From positions 124,001 to 188,000 of the forward strand of contig CAKZGE010000001.1 of the NCBI GenBank assembly GCA_936914845.1: DNA of 64,000 nucleotides, written 5' to 3'. A model generated the notes under the pieces. That model was not told where the DNA came from and made no database searches. It was given only the letters and a program-made list of their open reading frames with translations. Below, in pieces: positions 17,671 to 27,163 of the stretch. Both the position numbers and the translations under genes were made by a program. This stretch comes from an uncultured Chloracidobacterium sp. (GTDB taxonomy: Bacteria; Acidobacteriota; Blastocatellia; Pyrinomonadales; Pyrinomonadaceae). Position 1 is the stretch's first letter. The number at the start of each line of letters is the position of its first letter.

Positions 17671-18548
17671 GGAATAAAGTTTTGCAGGTACCAATTTATC
17701 AGCCTTTCTCCGAAAAGAAGTGCCGCCATTGAGCCGATACCCAAGAAAATACCGAATGGAAGCTGAGCCTGCATATCTTCTTTTTTTCGTGTCGCGATGA
17801 GAATAATGCCGGCGATCGCTCCGGCGAACGTCCCGATAAAAATTGAAAGGAGTGTCAGCCGCCAACCAAGCAGGGCACCAACACCAAGCATCATTTTCAC
17901 ATCCCCCAACCCCATTGCATCGACGCCTCGGATGAGTTTCCAGATCCAGCCCAAAAGCCATAGAAAACCGCCCCCGGCCAATGCCCCCAACAAGGCACCG
18001 AAAAGAGACACCGCCCACGCCGGATAGGATCCCATTTCGCTCAACGGATAAAAATAGAGATCCGTGAAGAATTTTTCCGTGAATAGCAACGGATAAATGA
18101 TGCGAACGCACAATGCCCCAATAAAAAGGGGATAGGTTATTACATTTGGTAATATCATATGCTCTGCATCAATAAAGATGAGCGAGATCATTACCAACGA
18201 AAAAACCAGGCAAACGGGCAGAAAGGCGGTCAGACCGATCTGCCAAAAGACCAGTGCGAAAACAATGCCTGTAAGTGCCTCGACGCCTATGTACCGGGCT
18301 GAGATCGGCTCCTTGCACTTTCGACATTTTCCGCCTAAGATCAGCCAACTAAATATCGGAATATTATCGTAGGGTGCGATAGCATTTCCGCAGCCCGGGC
18401 ACGCCGAATTCGGGAAAACGATGGATTCTTCGCGCGGCACACGATGAATTACCACGTTGAGAAAGCTGCCGAAAACAGATCCGAAAAGGAATGCGACAAT
18501 GCAGCCGACAAAATTCGGCAAACCGGTCATTAATTCAAACGACGTCAT
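17667..18548 (-). CDS. pilD: Prepilin peptidase / N-methyltransferase (A24 family)
   Basis: About 293 residues with roughly eight membrane segments. The N-terminal part has FGSFLNVVIHRVP and a cytoplasmic zinc site (CPGCG and CRKCKEP), as in bifunctional PilD enzymes. The aspartyl protease motif GLGDVKMMLGVGA carries one catalytic Asp; the other is in the FIDAEHMILPN loop. It cleaves and N-methylates type IV pilin or type II secretion pseudopilin precursors at the inner membrane. An in-frame TTG four codons upstream (18560) is an alternative start. No pilin gene is in the window. Confidence 0.92.
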   Translation of the reverse strand: MTSFELMTGLPNFVGCIVAFLFGSVFGSFLNVVIHRVPREESIVFPNSACPGCGNAIAPYDNIPIFSWLILGGKCRKCKEPISARYIGVEALTGIVFALVFWQIGLTAFLPVCLVFSLVMISLIFIDAEHMILPNVITYPLFIGALCVRIIYPLLFTEKFFTDLYFYPLSEMGSYPAWAVSLFGALLGALAGGGFLWLLGWIWKLIRGVDAMGLGDVKMMLGVGALLGWRLTLLSIFIGTFAGAIAGIILIATRKKEDMQAQLPFGIFLGIGSMAALLFGERLINWYLQNFIP

Positions 18549-18743
18549 AGGAATCTTCAATTATCAGGCGGAAACACGAGGTGCGGTGATATCGCGAAAT
18601 GCGACCATTCCCAATGATACCTTTTTTCGTCATCGATGAAAAGCGATATTTCCCGGGCGTGTTAACGAGATATTAATTGTATTCGGCTCAGCTTGGCGGT
18701 ATATTCAACTGTAAGAAGTTTTTTCTCGGCCAGCGGGGGTGGT

Positions 18744-18893
18744 ATGCATAAACGCAAAAGCGGTAAATTTCGGGCTCAGCCCAGGCATCTGTTAGTTTTC
18801 TTTGCTCTCGGTGCGGCCAATCTTATTGTTTTACTGGTTACACTCCCTTTCACGCTTTACGCTAAGATACGAGGAGAGATCAGTGGCCACTAG
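18744..18893 (+). CDS. Possible small single-pass membrane protein
   Basis: 49 residues from the ATG at 18744, which follows a G-rich sequence (GGGGGTGG) usable as ribosome-binding site. A basic start (HKRKSGKFRAQPRH) precedes one hydrophobic helix and a short charged tail. The frame opens further upstream at 18693, but without an SD. This is the only coding candidate in the 370 bases between pilD and the patatin gene. It could be chance; conservation would decide. Confidence 0.4.
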   Translation: MHKRKSGKFRAQPRHLLVFFALGAANLIVLLVTLPFTLYAKIRGEISGH

Positions 18894-18922
18894 TCACTAA
18901 AACGGCTTCGATACCCATCCGA

Positions 18923-18928
18923 TATAAT
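18923..18928 (+). promoter_or_regulatory. Consensus -10 box six bases before the patatin start
   Basis: TATAAT followed by six bases and the ATG at 18935; no SD. This points to a leaderless transcript. No good -35 is visible. Confidence 0.5.
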
Positions 18929-18934
18929 CAAATT

Positions 18935-21172
18935 ATGAAGGCTTTCCTCTGCATAGCACTTTTGCTCGCCATCGGACTGACCGGTCCATTCAACCTTTCG
19001 ACCGCAGCACAAGATGCTTCACAACCGGTGCAAAAAAGACGACCGAAGATCGGACTTGTATTGAGCGGCGGCGGAGCAAGAGGATTTGCTCACATTGGCG
19101 TGCTCAAGGTGCTCGAAGAAAATCACATTCCGATCGATTATATTGGTGGAGCAAGCATGGGTGCCCTTATTGGTTCGCTCTATGCAATGGGTAAATCGCC
19201 GGAGGAAATAGAGGCTCTTGTATCGAAGCTGAACTGGGGGACTTTGCTCCGCCCAGCGACCAATTTCGACAATCTTTCCTTTCGCCGAAAAGAAGATCGC
19301 CGAAATATCCCTGCCCCTATTATCCTAAAAGGTAAGATCAACAACTTAAAACTGCCAAATGCTTTGAATTCGGGCCAGGGCATAGCCTTGCTTTTCGATG
19401 AAGTCACACTCCCGTATGCTTCGATCGACAGTTTCGACGAACTTCCAATACCGTTCCGGGCGGTCGGGACTGATATGATAAATGGCAGTTCCGTAACATT
19501 AAAAAGCGGATCACTGGCACGTTCGCTGCGGGCAACTATGTCTATACCGGGCGTTTTTTCCCCGATCGAAGTTGACGGAAAGATTCTCTCGGACGGCGGA
19601 TTGGTTAACAATATACCAACAGATGTGGTCAAAGAAATGGGTGCGGATATATTGCTGGTCGTCAATATAGAGACTCAACTCGGCGACCGCGAATCATTGG
19701 AAAGCTTGCCCGGCGTGCTTGCTCAAACGATCAACATTGCTACCCTTGATAACTCGCGGCGAAGTTTGCGGCAGGCGGATGTCATAATAGCTCCGGATCT
19801 GGAAAAATATACGTTGGCCGATTTCGGCGAATATGAAAAGATCATCCAGCTCGGATACGACGGAGCGAAATCCAAAGAAACACTTCTGAAAGGCCTTTCC
19901 CTCAATGATGCCGAATGGCAGGCTCATCTAACCCACCGCAGGTCTCGCGAACATCCACAGGCCGATCCGACACCCGAATTCATTGCAGTGATCGGAAATA
20001 CATCGGATGCCGAACTGACGATCCGGGAAAAGTTAGGTGATAAATATACCGGTCATCCACTCGATGCAAAAGCGAGGGAATTGCTCGGGCGAGATCTGAC
20101 AGACCTCGTCGGAACCGGCCGCTTTGATTCGCTGAACTATGAATTGATCGAGCGGGACGGAAAAAAGGGCTTGGCAATTGTTTCCAACGTAATTGGAAAA
20201 CAAAATTCTACTCCGACACGACTCGAAGTGGGGTTCGATGTTAATAGCGTGGAAGCGGATAATGTCAATTTTAACGTCCTTTCTCGCTTAACGGTCTTTG
20301 ACGTCGGTCGTTATGGTGCCGAGTGGCGCAATGACCTGCGCTTCGGTTCCAACACATATCTGGGTACAGAATATTATCGTCCGGTAGGGAATACGGGATT
20401 TTTTATAGCTCCGCGGGCGAACTACGAACGGCGTCGGATCAATTTTTTTGTGGATGACCAAAGAGTGGCGGAATACATTGCCAGCACCGCAGAAATTGGC
20501 GTTGACGCGGGTTTCAGATTCAACCGTCGTACTGAAGGGCGTGTCGGTTACGCCGTTGGCCGTCAAACTATGACAAAAAGGATCGGCGATCCTTTCTTTG
20601 CAAACGAAAAAGGCGGCTTCGCAACTGCCACCGCGAAGTTTGCATATGACGGACTGAATAGTGCGCAGGTTCCAACCTCCGGTTTCTTCAACCGAACTAC
20701 CTTCAATTACTTCGTGAAATCGCCCGGCGACACGAAAAAATTTGCTCAGGCCGAAACCCGGTTCAGCTATTTCCGCCCGTACGATGAACGCAATACGATA
20801 ATCGCCTTTGGCGGGGCGGGAACCAGTTTTGGATCCACTGCGCCGATCCTGCGGCAATTTATGCTCGGCGGACCGATGCGGCTGGGCGGCTACGGTTACG
20901 AACAGTTGCGGGGCAGCAACTATGGCTACGCAGGTGCAGGATTTCTTCACAATCCGAAAATTATACCGACCTTCCTAGGCGGGAAAACTTATGTCGGTGC
21001 GTGGTATGAGGGCGGCAGCATGTTCGAAGGTGCTCGCGATCTGAACTATAGACAGAGCATTTCCGGCGGAGCCATCATCGAAACGCCGCTTGGCCCCATT
21101 TTCGTCGGCGGCGGCTTTAACGAAAACGGACGCGGAAGGTTCTATTTCTCATTCGGCAAATTTCTTCGGTAG
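18935..21172 (+). CDS. Patatin-like phospholipase with POTRA and outer-membrane barrel (type Vd)
   Basis: 745 residues. A signal peptide (1-25) precedes a patatin domain (about 38-330) with the oxyanion loop SGGGARGFAHIG, nucleophile GASMG (Ser near 74) and the Asp of DGGLVNN. A POTRA-like stretch (about 360-430) and an Omp85/BamA-type beta-barrel ending in FYFSFGKFLR (C-terminal aromatic) follow. This order matches PlpD-like type Vd autotransporters, in which the barrel places the lipase on or outside the outer membrane. The catalytic residues look intact. Confidence 0.9.
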   Translation: MKAFLCIALLLAIGLTGPFNLSTAAQDASQPVQKRRPKIGLVLSGGGARGFAHIGVLKVLEENHIPIDYIGGASMGALIGSLYAMGKSPEEIEALVSKLNWGTLLRPATNFDNLSFRRKEDRRNIPAPIILKGKINNLKLPNALNSGQGIALLFDEVTLPYASIDSFDELPIPFRAVGTDMINGSSVTLKSGSLARSLRATMSIPGVFSPIEVDGKILSDGGLVNNIPTDVVKEMGADILLVVNIETQLGDRESLESLPGVLAQTINIATLDNSRRSLRQADVIIAPDLEKYTLADFGEYEKIIQLGYDGAKSKETLLKGLSLNDAEWQAHLTHRRSREHPQADPTPEFIAVIGNTSDAELTIREKLGDKYTGHPLDAKARELLGRDLTDLVGTGRFDSLNYELIERDGKKGLAIVSNVIGKQNSTPTRLEVGFDVNSVEADNVNFNVLSRLTVFDVGRYGAEWRNDLRFGSNTYLGTEYYRPVGNTGFFIAPRANYERRRINFFVDDQRVAEYIASTAEIGVDAGFRFNRRTEGRVGYAVGRQTMTKRIGDPFFANEKGGFATATAKFAYDGLNSAQVPTSGFFNRTTFNYFVKSPGDTKKFAQAETRFSYFRPYDERNTIIAFGGAGTSFGSTAPILRQFMLGGPMRLGGYGYEQLRGSNYGYAGAGFLHNPKIIPTFLGGKTYVGAWYEGGSMFEGARDLNYRQSISGGAIIETPLGPIFVGGGFNENGRGRFYFSFGKFLR

Positions 21173-21201
21173 TTTGAATATGGCGTCTGGAGATCAATAT
21201 A

Positions 21202-21228
21202 AAAAGCCGCGTGTTTAGCGCGGCTTTT
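21202..21228. terminator. Bidirectional terminator between patatin and tRNA genes
   Basis: AAAAGCCGCG (21202-21211) pairs perfectly with CGCGGCTTTT (21219-21228) around a seven-base loop; the A/T ends allow termination from both sides, ending the patatin gene (+) and the tRNA-Gly/tRNA-Cys transcript (-). Confidence 0.85.
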
Positions 21229-21257
21229 GTCGTTGCAGGCATGCAGTTTAGATAATA

Positions 21258-21332
<75 letters not shown>

Positions 21333-21350
21333 GAAACTTTTTGAATGAGA

Positions 21351-21381
21351 AAGGCGAAAGGTTTTGTGTGCCTTTCGCCTT
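21351..21381 (-). repeat. 11-bp inverted repeat between the two tRNAs
   Basis: AAGGCGAAAGG (21351-21361) and CCTTTCGCCTT (21371-21381) form a perfect hairpin in the spacer of the tRNA-Gly/tRNA-Cys transcript. There is no T-run after it, so a processing or partial-termination signal is more likely than a full terminator. Confidence 0.6.
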
Positions 21382-21390
21382 CCTTTGATC

Positions 21391-21465
21391 TGGAGCGGGA
21401 GACGAGGGTCGAACTCGCGACTTCGACCTTGGCAAGGTCGCGCTCTACCACTGAGCTACTCCCGC
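21391..21465 (-). tRNA. tRNA-Gly (GCC)
   Basis: Minus-strand cloverleaf: acceptor GCGGGAG/CTCCCGC, D-arm GCTCAGTGGTAGAGC, anticodon GCC in TTGCCAA, T-arm GAGTTCGACCCTC, and encoded CCA (21391-21393). It is first in a two-tRNA transcript with tRNA-Cys. Confidence 0.96.
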
Positions 21466-21478
21466 ATAGCAAATGATT

Positions 21479-21506
21479 ATTTTACAGCTTCTAAGCTGAA
21501 TGTCAA
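21479..21506 (-). promoter_or_regulatory. Promoter of the tRNA-Gly/tRNA-Cys operon
   Basis: On the minus strand TTGACA (21506-21501), a 16-base spacer and TAAAAT (21484-21479), about 14 bases before the tRNA-Gly 5' end. Confidence 0.7.
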
Positions 21507-21577
21507 GCTGAGACAAAATCCTTTTTATGGAATCGGTTTTGTTACTCGACCAGCTGAAACTCGAGCCTTTAAAGATC

Positions 21578-21609
21578 AAAAGGCACCGCCCGGAAAAGCG
21601 GAGCCTTTT
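21578..21609. terminator. Hairpin terminator after the peptide-binding lipoprotein gene
   Basis: AAAAGGC pairs with GCCTTTT and the inner CCGC with GCGG, one unpaired A on each side. It lies directly downstream of the minus-strand gene ending at 21631 and is T-rich on both strands. Confidence 0.65.
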
Positions 21610-21630
21610 TAGTGTAATAGTCCGTTTTAG

Positions 21631-23178
21631 CTATTGGACCGAAATATCTTTCACAAAGCTCCAATCTCCGCTGCCATTCATCTTTATGCTGCCGATCCGT
21701 TTGTTGGAAATGACCATATTTGCTGGATACCACAGTGGAAAGAGCGGCATATCGTCACTTATCAATTCCCAGGCTTTGATGTAGCTTTCGCGGGCGATGT
21801 CACGATCGGTGGCATTTACCGCATTGTCGATCAATTTATCGACCTCAGGGTTGCTGTAGCGGCTGCGATTGCAGCACTTTACGGCTTCACCGGGAATGCG
21901 TCCGGTGGTAAAGAGATCTCGCATAAAGATCGGATCCTGATTGCCGCCGATCCAAACACCGGTATTTAACTGAAATTGGCCATTTGCCAACTGCTCACGC
22001 AGAGCATTGGGATCGAGCGTTTCAATTTGGACATTGAGTCCAACGGCTGTCAACGAACTTTGGATCGCCTGTGCATACTGGCTGAAAGCCGCATTGCCGG
22101 AAGAATATTTGAATTTTATCGGCTCGTCCTTGTAACCGGCCTCTTTTATCAGATCTCGCGCCTTCTGTTGGTCGAATTTATAGACCGTTCCGGCTGAATA
22201 GGCCCAAGAAGCTTCGGGCAGGATGGAATTTGCCAATTTCGCTTGATCAAGAAGCAATTCGTGAATTATCTTTTCACGGTCAACGGCATAGGCGATCGCC
22301 TGACGTATCTTTTTGTTGTTCAGCGGAGCCGATTGGGTATTCAGGCCAATATATTGGATATTCGATCCGTCAAATTGTTCGACCTTCAGGTTCGGGACGT
22401 CATTCATCGCTTTAAGCGAATCGGGCGGTAGGTTCGAAGGCAGAGGGGCGATATCTACGGCTCCGGTCTGCAGCTCGGCCTGCAAGGCACTGGCATCTGT
22501 CACGGTCTTGACCCGAAGCTTAGCTACCTTTGGAGCTCCTTCCCAATATTGGTCATTGGCTGCAAATTCGATAGTGTTCTGCGATTGATCGAAGCTAACA
22601 AATTTGAAAGGCCCGGACCCGACGGGCTTTGTCTTTTGCTCAGCCACCGTACCCTCGGGAATGATCGGTATCGCGACCAGATTGGACAGCAATTGATTTT
22701 TTAACGAAGCCTTACCCACCGTGATGACCACCGTTTTCGGGTCCGGCGTTTCAAGCGAAACGATATGAGCAACCCTCTTCCCCTCGACGGTATCGAAAAA
22801 AGCTCCAGATTTATAGCCGTTGCTTTTTATCAATTCATCAAAAGTGTATTTGACATCGGCGGAGGTGAAATCCTTGCCATTGTGAAACTTAACGCCTTCA
22901 CGCAGCGAAAAGGTCACGGTCTTACCATCCTCCGAAACCTTTATATCCGAAGCCAATTCGCCGGTGTAATTAAAATTCTGGTCTTTTTTGACCAGCGAAT
23001 TGAACATTAGATTGCGGATGCGTTCAGCGGCAGAATCCGATTGGGTCGTCGTCAGGGTATCCAAGCTTGAGAATGCATCGGGAAGTGCGATCGTGACAAA
23101 TTCACTATTGGTACGGCGGCAGGCCCACGAGGATGCCAAAAAGGTAGAAAGAAGAATGATAGCAAAGAATTGACGCAA
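21631..23178 (-). CDS. ABC transporter peptide-binding lipoprotein (SBP family 5)
   Basis: 515-residue extracytoplasmic solute-binding protein, DppA/OppA-like. The N-terminus ends in the lipobox-like SSWAC, giving a lipid anchor. Family 5 features include LREGVKFHNGKDFTSADVKYTFD, KPVGSGPFKFVSF and YAVDREKIIHELL. It would deliver peptides or other oligomers to an ABC importer, but no permease or ATPase gene is adjacent, so it is an orphan here. The start is TTG, supported by a strong SD (GGAGGT, minus strand, 23192-23187). Murein-peptide uptake is possible beside nagZ, but this is speculation. Confidence 0.88.
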   Translation of the reverse strand: MRQFFAIILLSTFLASSWACRRTNSEFVTIALPDAFSSLDTLTTTQSDSAAERIRNLMFNSLVKKDQNFNYTGELASDIKVSEDGKTVTFSLREGVKFHNGKDFTSADVKYTFDELIKSNGYKSGAFFDTVEGKRVAHIVSLETPDPKTVVITVGKASLKNQLLSNLVAIPIIPEGTVAEQKTKPVGSGPFKFVSFDQSQNTIEFAANDQYWEGAPKVAKLRVKTVTDASALQAELQTGAVDIAPLPSNLPPDSLKAMNDVPNLKVEQFDGSNIQYIGLNTQSAPLNNKKIRQAIAYAVDREKIIHELLLDQAKLANSILPEASWAYSAGTVYKFDQQKARDLIKEAGYKDEPIKFKYSSGNAAFSQYAQAIQSSLTAVGLNVQIETLDPNALREQLANGQFQLNTGVWIGGNQDPIFMRDLFTTGRIPGEAVKCCNRSRYSNPEVDKLIDNAVNATDRDIARESYIKAWELISDDMPLFPLWYPANMVISNKRIGSIKMNGSGDWSFVKDISVQ

Positions 23179-23203
23179 AATGCTGGACCTCCAGTGGAAT
23201 GTT

Positions 23204-24286
23204 TTAATTGAGCCGGGCCGACAGATCCTTTATCCGTTCTGACAACTCGGCAAGTTTTTCTTCGGCGAAATCTGCGGGCGGCGAAAGCCTATTCCGCAGT
23301 TGCGCAATGCGCTCAAGCGAAGCAGCCAACCGGCCTGAATTGATCCGGCCGGAGCGAATTGCCTCGCGGACCGCCGCATGAGCTTCGTAGATCGAATCTA
23401 TGCCTGCACAGACCGCGACCATATCATTTCCGGCCTCAATTGCCATTACGGCAGCTTCGCCGATACCGTAATTATTGACGATCGCCCCCATTTCCATATC
23501 GTCCGTTACGACTACGCCGTCAAATCCAAGTTTATTTCTAAGGAGTTTGGTTACGAAGCTGTAACTTAGGGATGATGGTAAAAGTTTGCCATTTTGATCG
23601 GCTTCCTGCAAGGAAGAGTTAGGATATGCCGCGTGCCCGACCATCACAGCAACCGATGAATGGCTCGCTAAAAGAGATCTATAAGGGAAAAGATCGACGG
23701 TCTCGAGATCGTTCTCGCTAACATTGACCACGGGCAATTCTTCGTGCGAATCGACGGTGGACGCTCCGAGACCGGGAAAATGCTTTAGACATCCGAGAAC
23801 CCCTTGTCGTTCCAATTGCCTCAAAAATTCTCCGGCGAAGTCGCACACAGATTCTTTTGAATTTCCGAATGTGCGTGAATAGAGGCCATTCGCCGAGCTT
23901 ATTCTTTCTGCCCCTATCACATCCACTACCGGAGCAAGATCCATGTTCAGACCAAGATGCCGCAAAGCTGTGCCAATAATGTACGCGAGCTCGCCAGCGT
24001 CTGGCGAGTTGCGGATTTTGGAGGCGGCGGGCATCGGGGCGAGAACGCGCCGCAGACGGTCAACGAGGCCTCCTTCCTGATCGATACTAAGAAAGGGTGT
24101 TTCGGAAAGCCTGGCTCTGATCGCATCCGTCAACGCGCGGGTTTGGCCGAGAGATCTGATATTGCGGGCAAAAAGACAAATGCCGCCGGGCGAAATGTCT
24201 TTCAGAAGGCTTTCTGTTGCCTCATCAACTTCAGGGCCCGGAAGTCCAATAAGAAATAGCTGTCCGACGCCTTTTTCGATGTCCAT
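23204..24286 (-). CDS. nagZ: Beta-N-acetylhexosaminidase NagZ (GH3)
   Basis: 360-residue glycoside hydrolase family 3 enzyme. Markers are the SIDQEGGLVDRLR loop, the NagZ signature KHFPGLGASTVDSHEELP (catalytic His/Asp loop) and the nucleophile Asp in VVTDDMEMGAI. NagZ removes GlcNAc from anhydromuropeptides in the cytoplasm during peptidoglycan recycling; with no signal peptide this fits. It complements the AmgK-MurU pair 13 kb away. Length is typical of single-domain NagZ. No SD is visible. It runs in the same direction as mutS, 52 bases apart. Confidence 0.9.
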   Translation of the reverse strand: MDIEKGVGQLFLIGLPGPEVDEATESLLKDISPGGICLFARNIRSLGQTRALTDAIRARLSETPFLSIDQEGGLVDRLRRVLAPMPAASKIRNSPDAGELAYIIGTALRHLGLNMDLAPVVDVIGAERISSANGLYSRTFGNSKESVCDFAGEFLRQLERQGVLGCLKHFPGLGASTVDSHEELPVVNVSENDLETVDLFPYRSLLASHSSVAVMVGHAAYPNSSLQEADQNGKLLPSSLSYSFVTKLLRNKLGFDGVVVTDDMEMGAIVNNYGIGEAAVMAIEAGNDMVAVCAGIDSIYEAHAAVREAIRSGRINSGRLAASLERIAQLRNRLSPPADFAEEKLAELSERIKDLSARLN

Positions 24287-24338
24287 AAAACTTAAGGAAG
24301 ATCATGAGCTGTCGCCGCAACAACACCTCAACTAGTTT

Positions 24339-26981
24339 CTAAACAATACGCGACCTAATGTCCAAAAGAAGCTGTTTTGCAGCCTCCGGCGATAAAGTTT
24401 CCGGCTCGATCTCACGCAATTCATTAACGACAGATTCGTTGGAAACGGCAAATAGAGAGAATTGCGACGCACTTTTGCGGGCGGCCGCGGCGGCGACCCC
24501 GGTCTTTTGCTCATCACCGAAAACGGCTAGCTCATATTTTTCGAGTTTTGCGAGCACGGCCTTAGCTCGTTCGACAACGCTTTGCGGCAAGCCGGCTAGG
24601 CGGGCGACCGCGATGCCGTATGATTTTGATGCCTTTCCTTTTTGGAGTTTGTGCAAAAAGACAACATCTCCATCTTTCTCGACGGTGGCTATTTCATAAT
24701 TCTGGGAACCCGGGAGCTCCAGTTCGGTGAGTTCATGATAATGGGTGGCAAAAAGCGTCTTCGCAGCATGTTCGGGCGAATTGTGTAAATATTCGGCAAC
24801 TGCCCATGCTATCGAAAGGCCATCAAAGGTCGATGTACCGCGACCGATCTCATCAAGCAAGATCAGACTTCTTGGCGTCGAATTGTGCAGGATCGCGGCC
24901 GTTTCTGTCATTTCCACCATAAAGGTCGAGCGGCCCGACGCCAGATCGTCTGATGCTCCGACGCGTGTCCAGATCCGATCCACTATCGGGAGGCGGGCGA
25001 AAGAAGCGGGCACGAACGATCCGATCTGGGCGAGGATCTGGATGAGAGCTATTTGCCGTAAGATGGTCGATTTGCCGCCCATGTTGGCACCGGTGATGAT
25101 AAGCAAACGATCCGTGGAATTGTTTAGATATGTATCGTTCGGTATAAAGGAACGCGATGCGAAAGCCTCGACTACGGGGTGCCGCCCACCTTTTATCTCG
25201 ATTTCATCGCCATCATGAAGTACCGGTGCGACAAAATTCCGCCGCGATGCCGTTTCCGCCAGTCCGGTCAAAGCGTCCAAGGTGGCAAGAGCTCGGGCCG
25301 TTGATTGCAGTCGCCGCGTTTCCTCACGTACGGCCGCCCTGATCTTCTGAAACAATTCCGCTTCGATCTGTAAAATGCGTTCGTCTGCACCTAAAACCTT
25401 TTCTTCCCATTCTTTTAGCAGCGAGGAAGTATATCGTTCGGCATTGGCAAGCGTCTGCCGCCTCTCGTAGCCTTCGGGCACGCGGGCGATATTGCCCTTT
25501 GAAATTTCAATGAAATATCCGAAAACATTATTGAACCGGATCTTCAAATTGGCTATTCCGGTACGCTTACGTTCCTGTTCTTCGAACTCGGCTATCGTTT
25601 GTTTCGCGGAGCGGGAAATGTCGCGAAGCTCATCCAATTCTGCATCAAACCCGTCGCGAATGGTGCCGCCATCTCCAATATTCAGCGGCGGTTCATCCGC
25701 GATCGAGCGAGAGATAAGTTCGCGCGTTTCCGGAAGATCGAAGATATTTTCTGCCAGAACCTGAAGGAGAAGTGAACTAACATCATTGAGGGCATGGACG
25801 ATCTGCGGAGCTCGTGAAAGGGATGAATTAAGTGCGATCAGATCGCGAGCATTCGCCGTACCAAGGTTAAGGCGCCCGATCAGACGTTCAAGATCGGAGA
25901 TCTCTTTCAGCACAAAACGGAGCTGTTCGCGAAGTATCGAATCGGAAAATTCGGTGACGGCGGCTAGCCTTGTTTGTATTTCGCTCCGCTTGATCGAAGG
26001 ACGCAGAAGCCATGTCCGCAGCAGACGCGACCCCATACCGGTAACGGTCTCATCAATGACCCCAAACAATGTTCGTTTCGATCCTTCCGAGCGAGACTGG
26101 ATCATTTCCAGATTCCGAAGCGTGACCGGATCGAGAACCATGAAATCATTGGCCTCTAAATAGCTGATCTCAGAAATATGACTTGCCGCGACCTTTTGTG
26201 TCTGTTGCGCATACCTTAGACAAGCTCCCGCCGCCCGGATCGCTTCGGCATGTTCAGCGATCCCGAAAGCAGCGAGGTCCGCAACGCCAAACTGCTTTTT
26301 TAACAATGTGTTAGCATCTACAACCTCAAAGTTTACATCAGGTTGTGGTGTGAGCAATGCGGTTGATGTCCTATGCTCCGCCTCGGCCGAACCCAGCAGA
26401 TCTTTACCGTCCGAAAAAGTTCTCTGAACGAGGCCTTCGAGAGATTCCGGGAAAAGTATCTCCCGAGGGTTGTAAGCGGAGATCAGATCAGCTGCCTTGC
26501 TGAGGGCGTCCGGTCCGGCGAGCTCAGCGGCAAAGAATTCGCCGGTCGAAAGTTCAAGAAAGGCAGTGGCGAACGATTCGCCTGCACCACATACCGCTGC
26601 CAAATAGACAGTTTCTTTCGGCTCAACGAGTTGCGGATCGATCGCGGTACCCGGCGTTACCACACGCACAACTTCTCGCTTTACAAGTTTTACGCCCTTG
26701 CCCGGTGTTTCCGTCTGTTCACAGATAGCGACCCGATATCCTTTTTTGACGAGCCGCGAAATATAATTGGCGGCGGCGTGGTGCGGCACACCACACATCG
26801 GGATCGGATTTTTCGAATCTTTTTGGCGAGCAGTAAGGGTTATATTGAGCTCCCGGGCCCCGACGATCGCATCTTCATTGAACAATTCATAGAAATCCCC
26901 TAATCGAAACATCAGAAGCGTTCCGGGATAGAGTTTCTTAATTTCCAGATATTGCCGAAGCATCGGCGTTGTATTTTCCAT
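24339..26981 (-). CDS. mutS: DNA mismatch repair protein MutS
   Basis: About 880 residues. The mismatch-binding domain begins with TPMLRQYLEIKKLYPG and contains the Phe-x-Glu loop in FRLGDFYELF. Clamp and lever domains follow, then the ATPase with Walker A GANMGGKST, LLDEIGRGTSTFDG (Walker B) and THYHEL. It recognises mispairs with MutL, which is not in the window. I start at MENTTPML (26981), where family similarity begins; an upstream ATG at 27056 would add 25 atypical residues. No SD supports either. Confidence 0.93.
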   Translation of the reverse strand: MENTTPMLRQYLEIKKLYPGTLLMFRLGDFYELFNEDAIVGARELNITLTARQKDSKNPIPMCGVPHHAAANYISRLVKKGYRVAICEQTETPGKGVKLVKREVVRVVTPGTAIDPQLVEPKETVYLAAVCGAGESFATAFLELSTGEFFAAELAGPDALSKAADLISAYNPREILFPESLEGLVQRTFSDGKDLLGSAEAEHRTSTALLTPQPDVNFEVVDANTLLKKQFGVADLAAFGIAEHAEAIRAAGACLRYAQQTQKVAASHISEISYLEANDFMVLDPVTLRNLEMIQSRSEGSKRTLFGVIDETVTGMGSRLLRTWLLRPSIKRSEIQTRLAAVTEFSDSILREQLRFVLKEISDLERLIGRLNLGTANARDLIALNSSLSRAPQIVHALNDVSSLLLQVLAENIFDLPETRELISRSIADEPPLNIGDGGTIRDGFDAELDELRDISRSAKQTIAEFEEQERKRTGIANLKIRFNNVFGYFIEISKGNIARVPEGYERRQTLANAERYTSSLLKEWEEKVLGADERILQIEAELFQKIRAAVREETRRLQSTARALATLDALTGLAETASRRNFVAPVLHDGDEIEIKGGRHPVVEAFASRSFIPNDTYLNNSTDRLLIITGANMGGKSTILRQIALIQILAQIGSFVPASFARLPIVDRIWTRVGASDDLASGRSTFMVEMTETAAILHNSTPRSLILLDEIGRGTSTFDGLSIAWAVAEYLHNSPEHAAKTLFATHYHELTELELPGSQNYEIATVEKDGDVVFLHKLQKGKASKSYGIAVARLAGLPQSVVERAKAVLAKLEKYELAVFGDEQKTGVAAAAARKSASQFSLFAVSNESVVNELREIEPETLSPEAAKQLLLDIRSRIV

Positions 26982-27098
26982 AGCAACGTGCAGTTGAAAA
27001 GAGTTTAGCCGAATGCGGGGAAGTTTTAAACCGGCGGTTTCCAAAGTATTTAGCATCTGTTAAACTGTTCGCTTGTAAAATTTTGTCATGATCCGGCA

Positions 27099-27119
27099 AA
27101 AAGTTCGCGAACAACTTTT
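27099..27119. promoter_or_regulatory. Nested dyad in the mutS / exopolysaccharide divergent region
   Basis: AAAAGTT (27099-27105) and AACTTTT (27113-27119) flank and overlap a perfect palindrome GTTCGCGAAC (27103-27112). Placed between mutS and the first exopolysaccharide gene, it could be an operator; the binding protein is unknown. Confidence 0.4.
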
Positions 27120-27163
27120 GCGAGCAAGCGACAATCAAAGTCAAAATCTTTTGAATACGCCGG

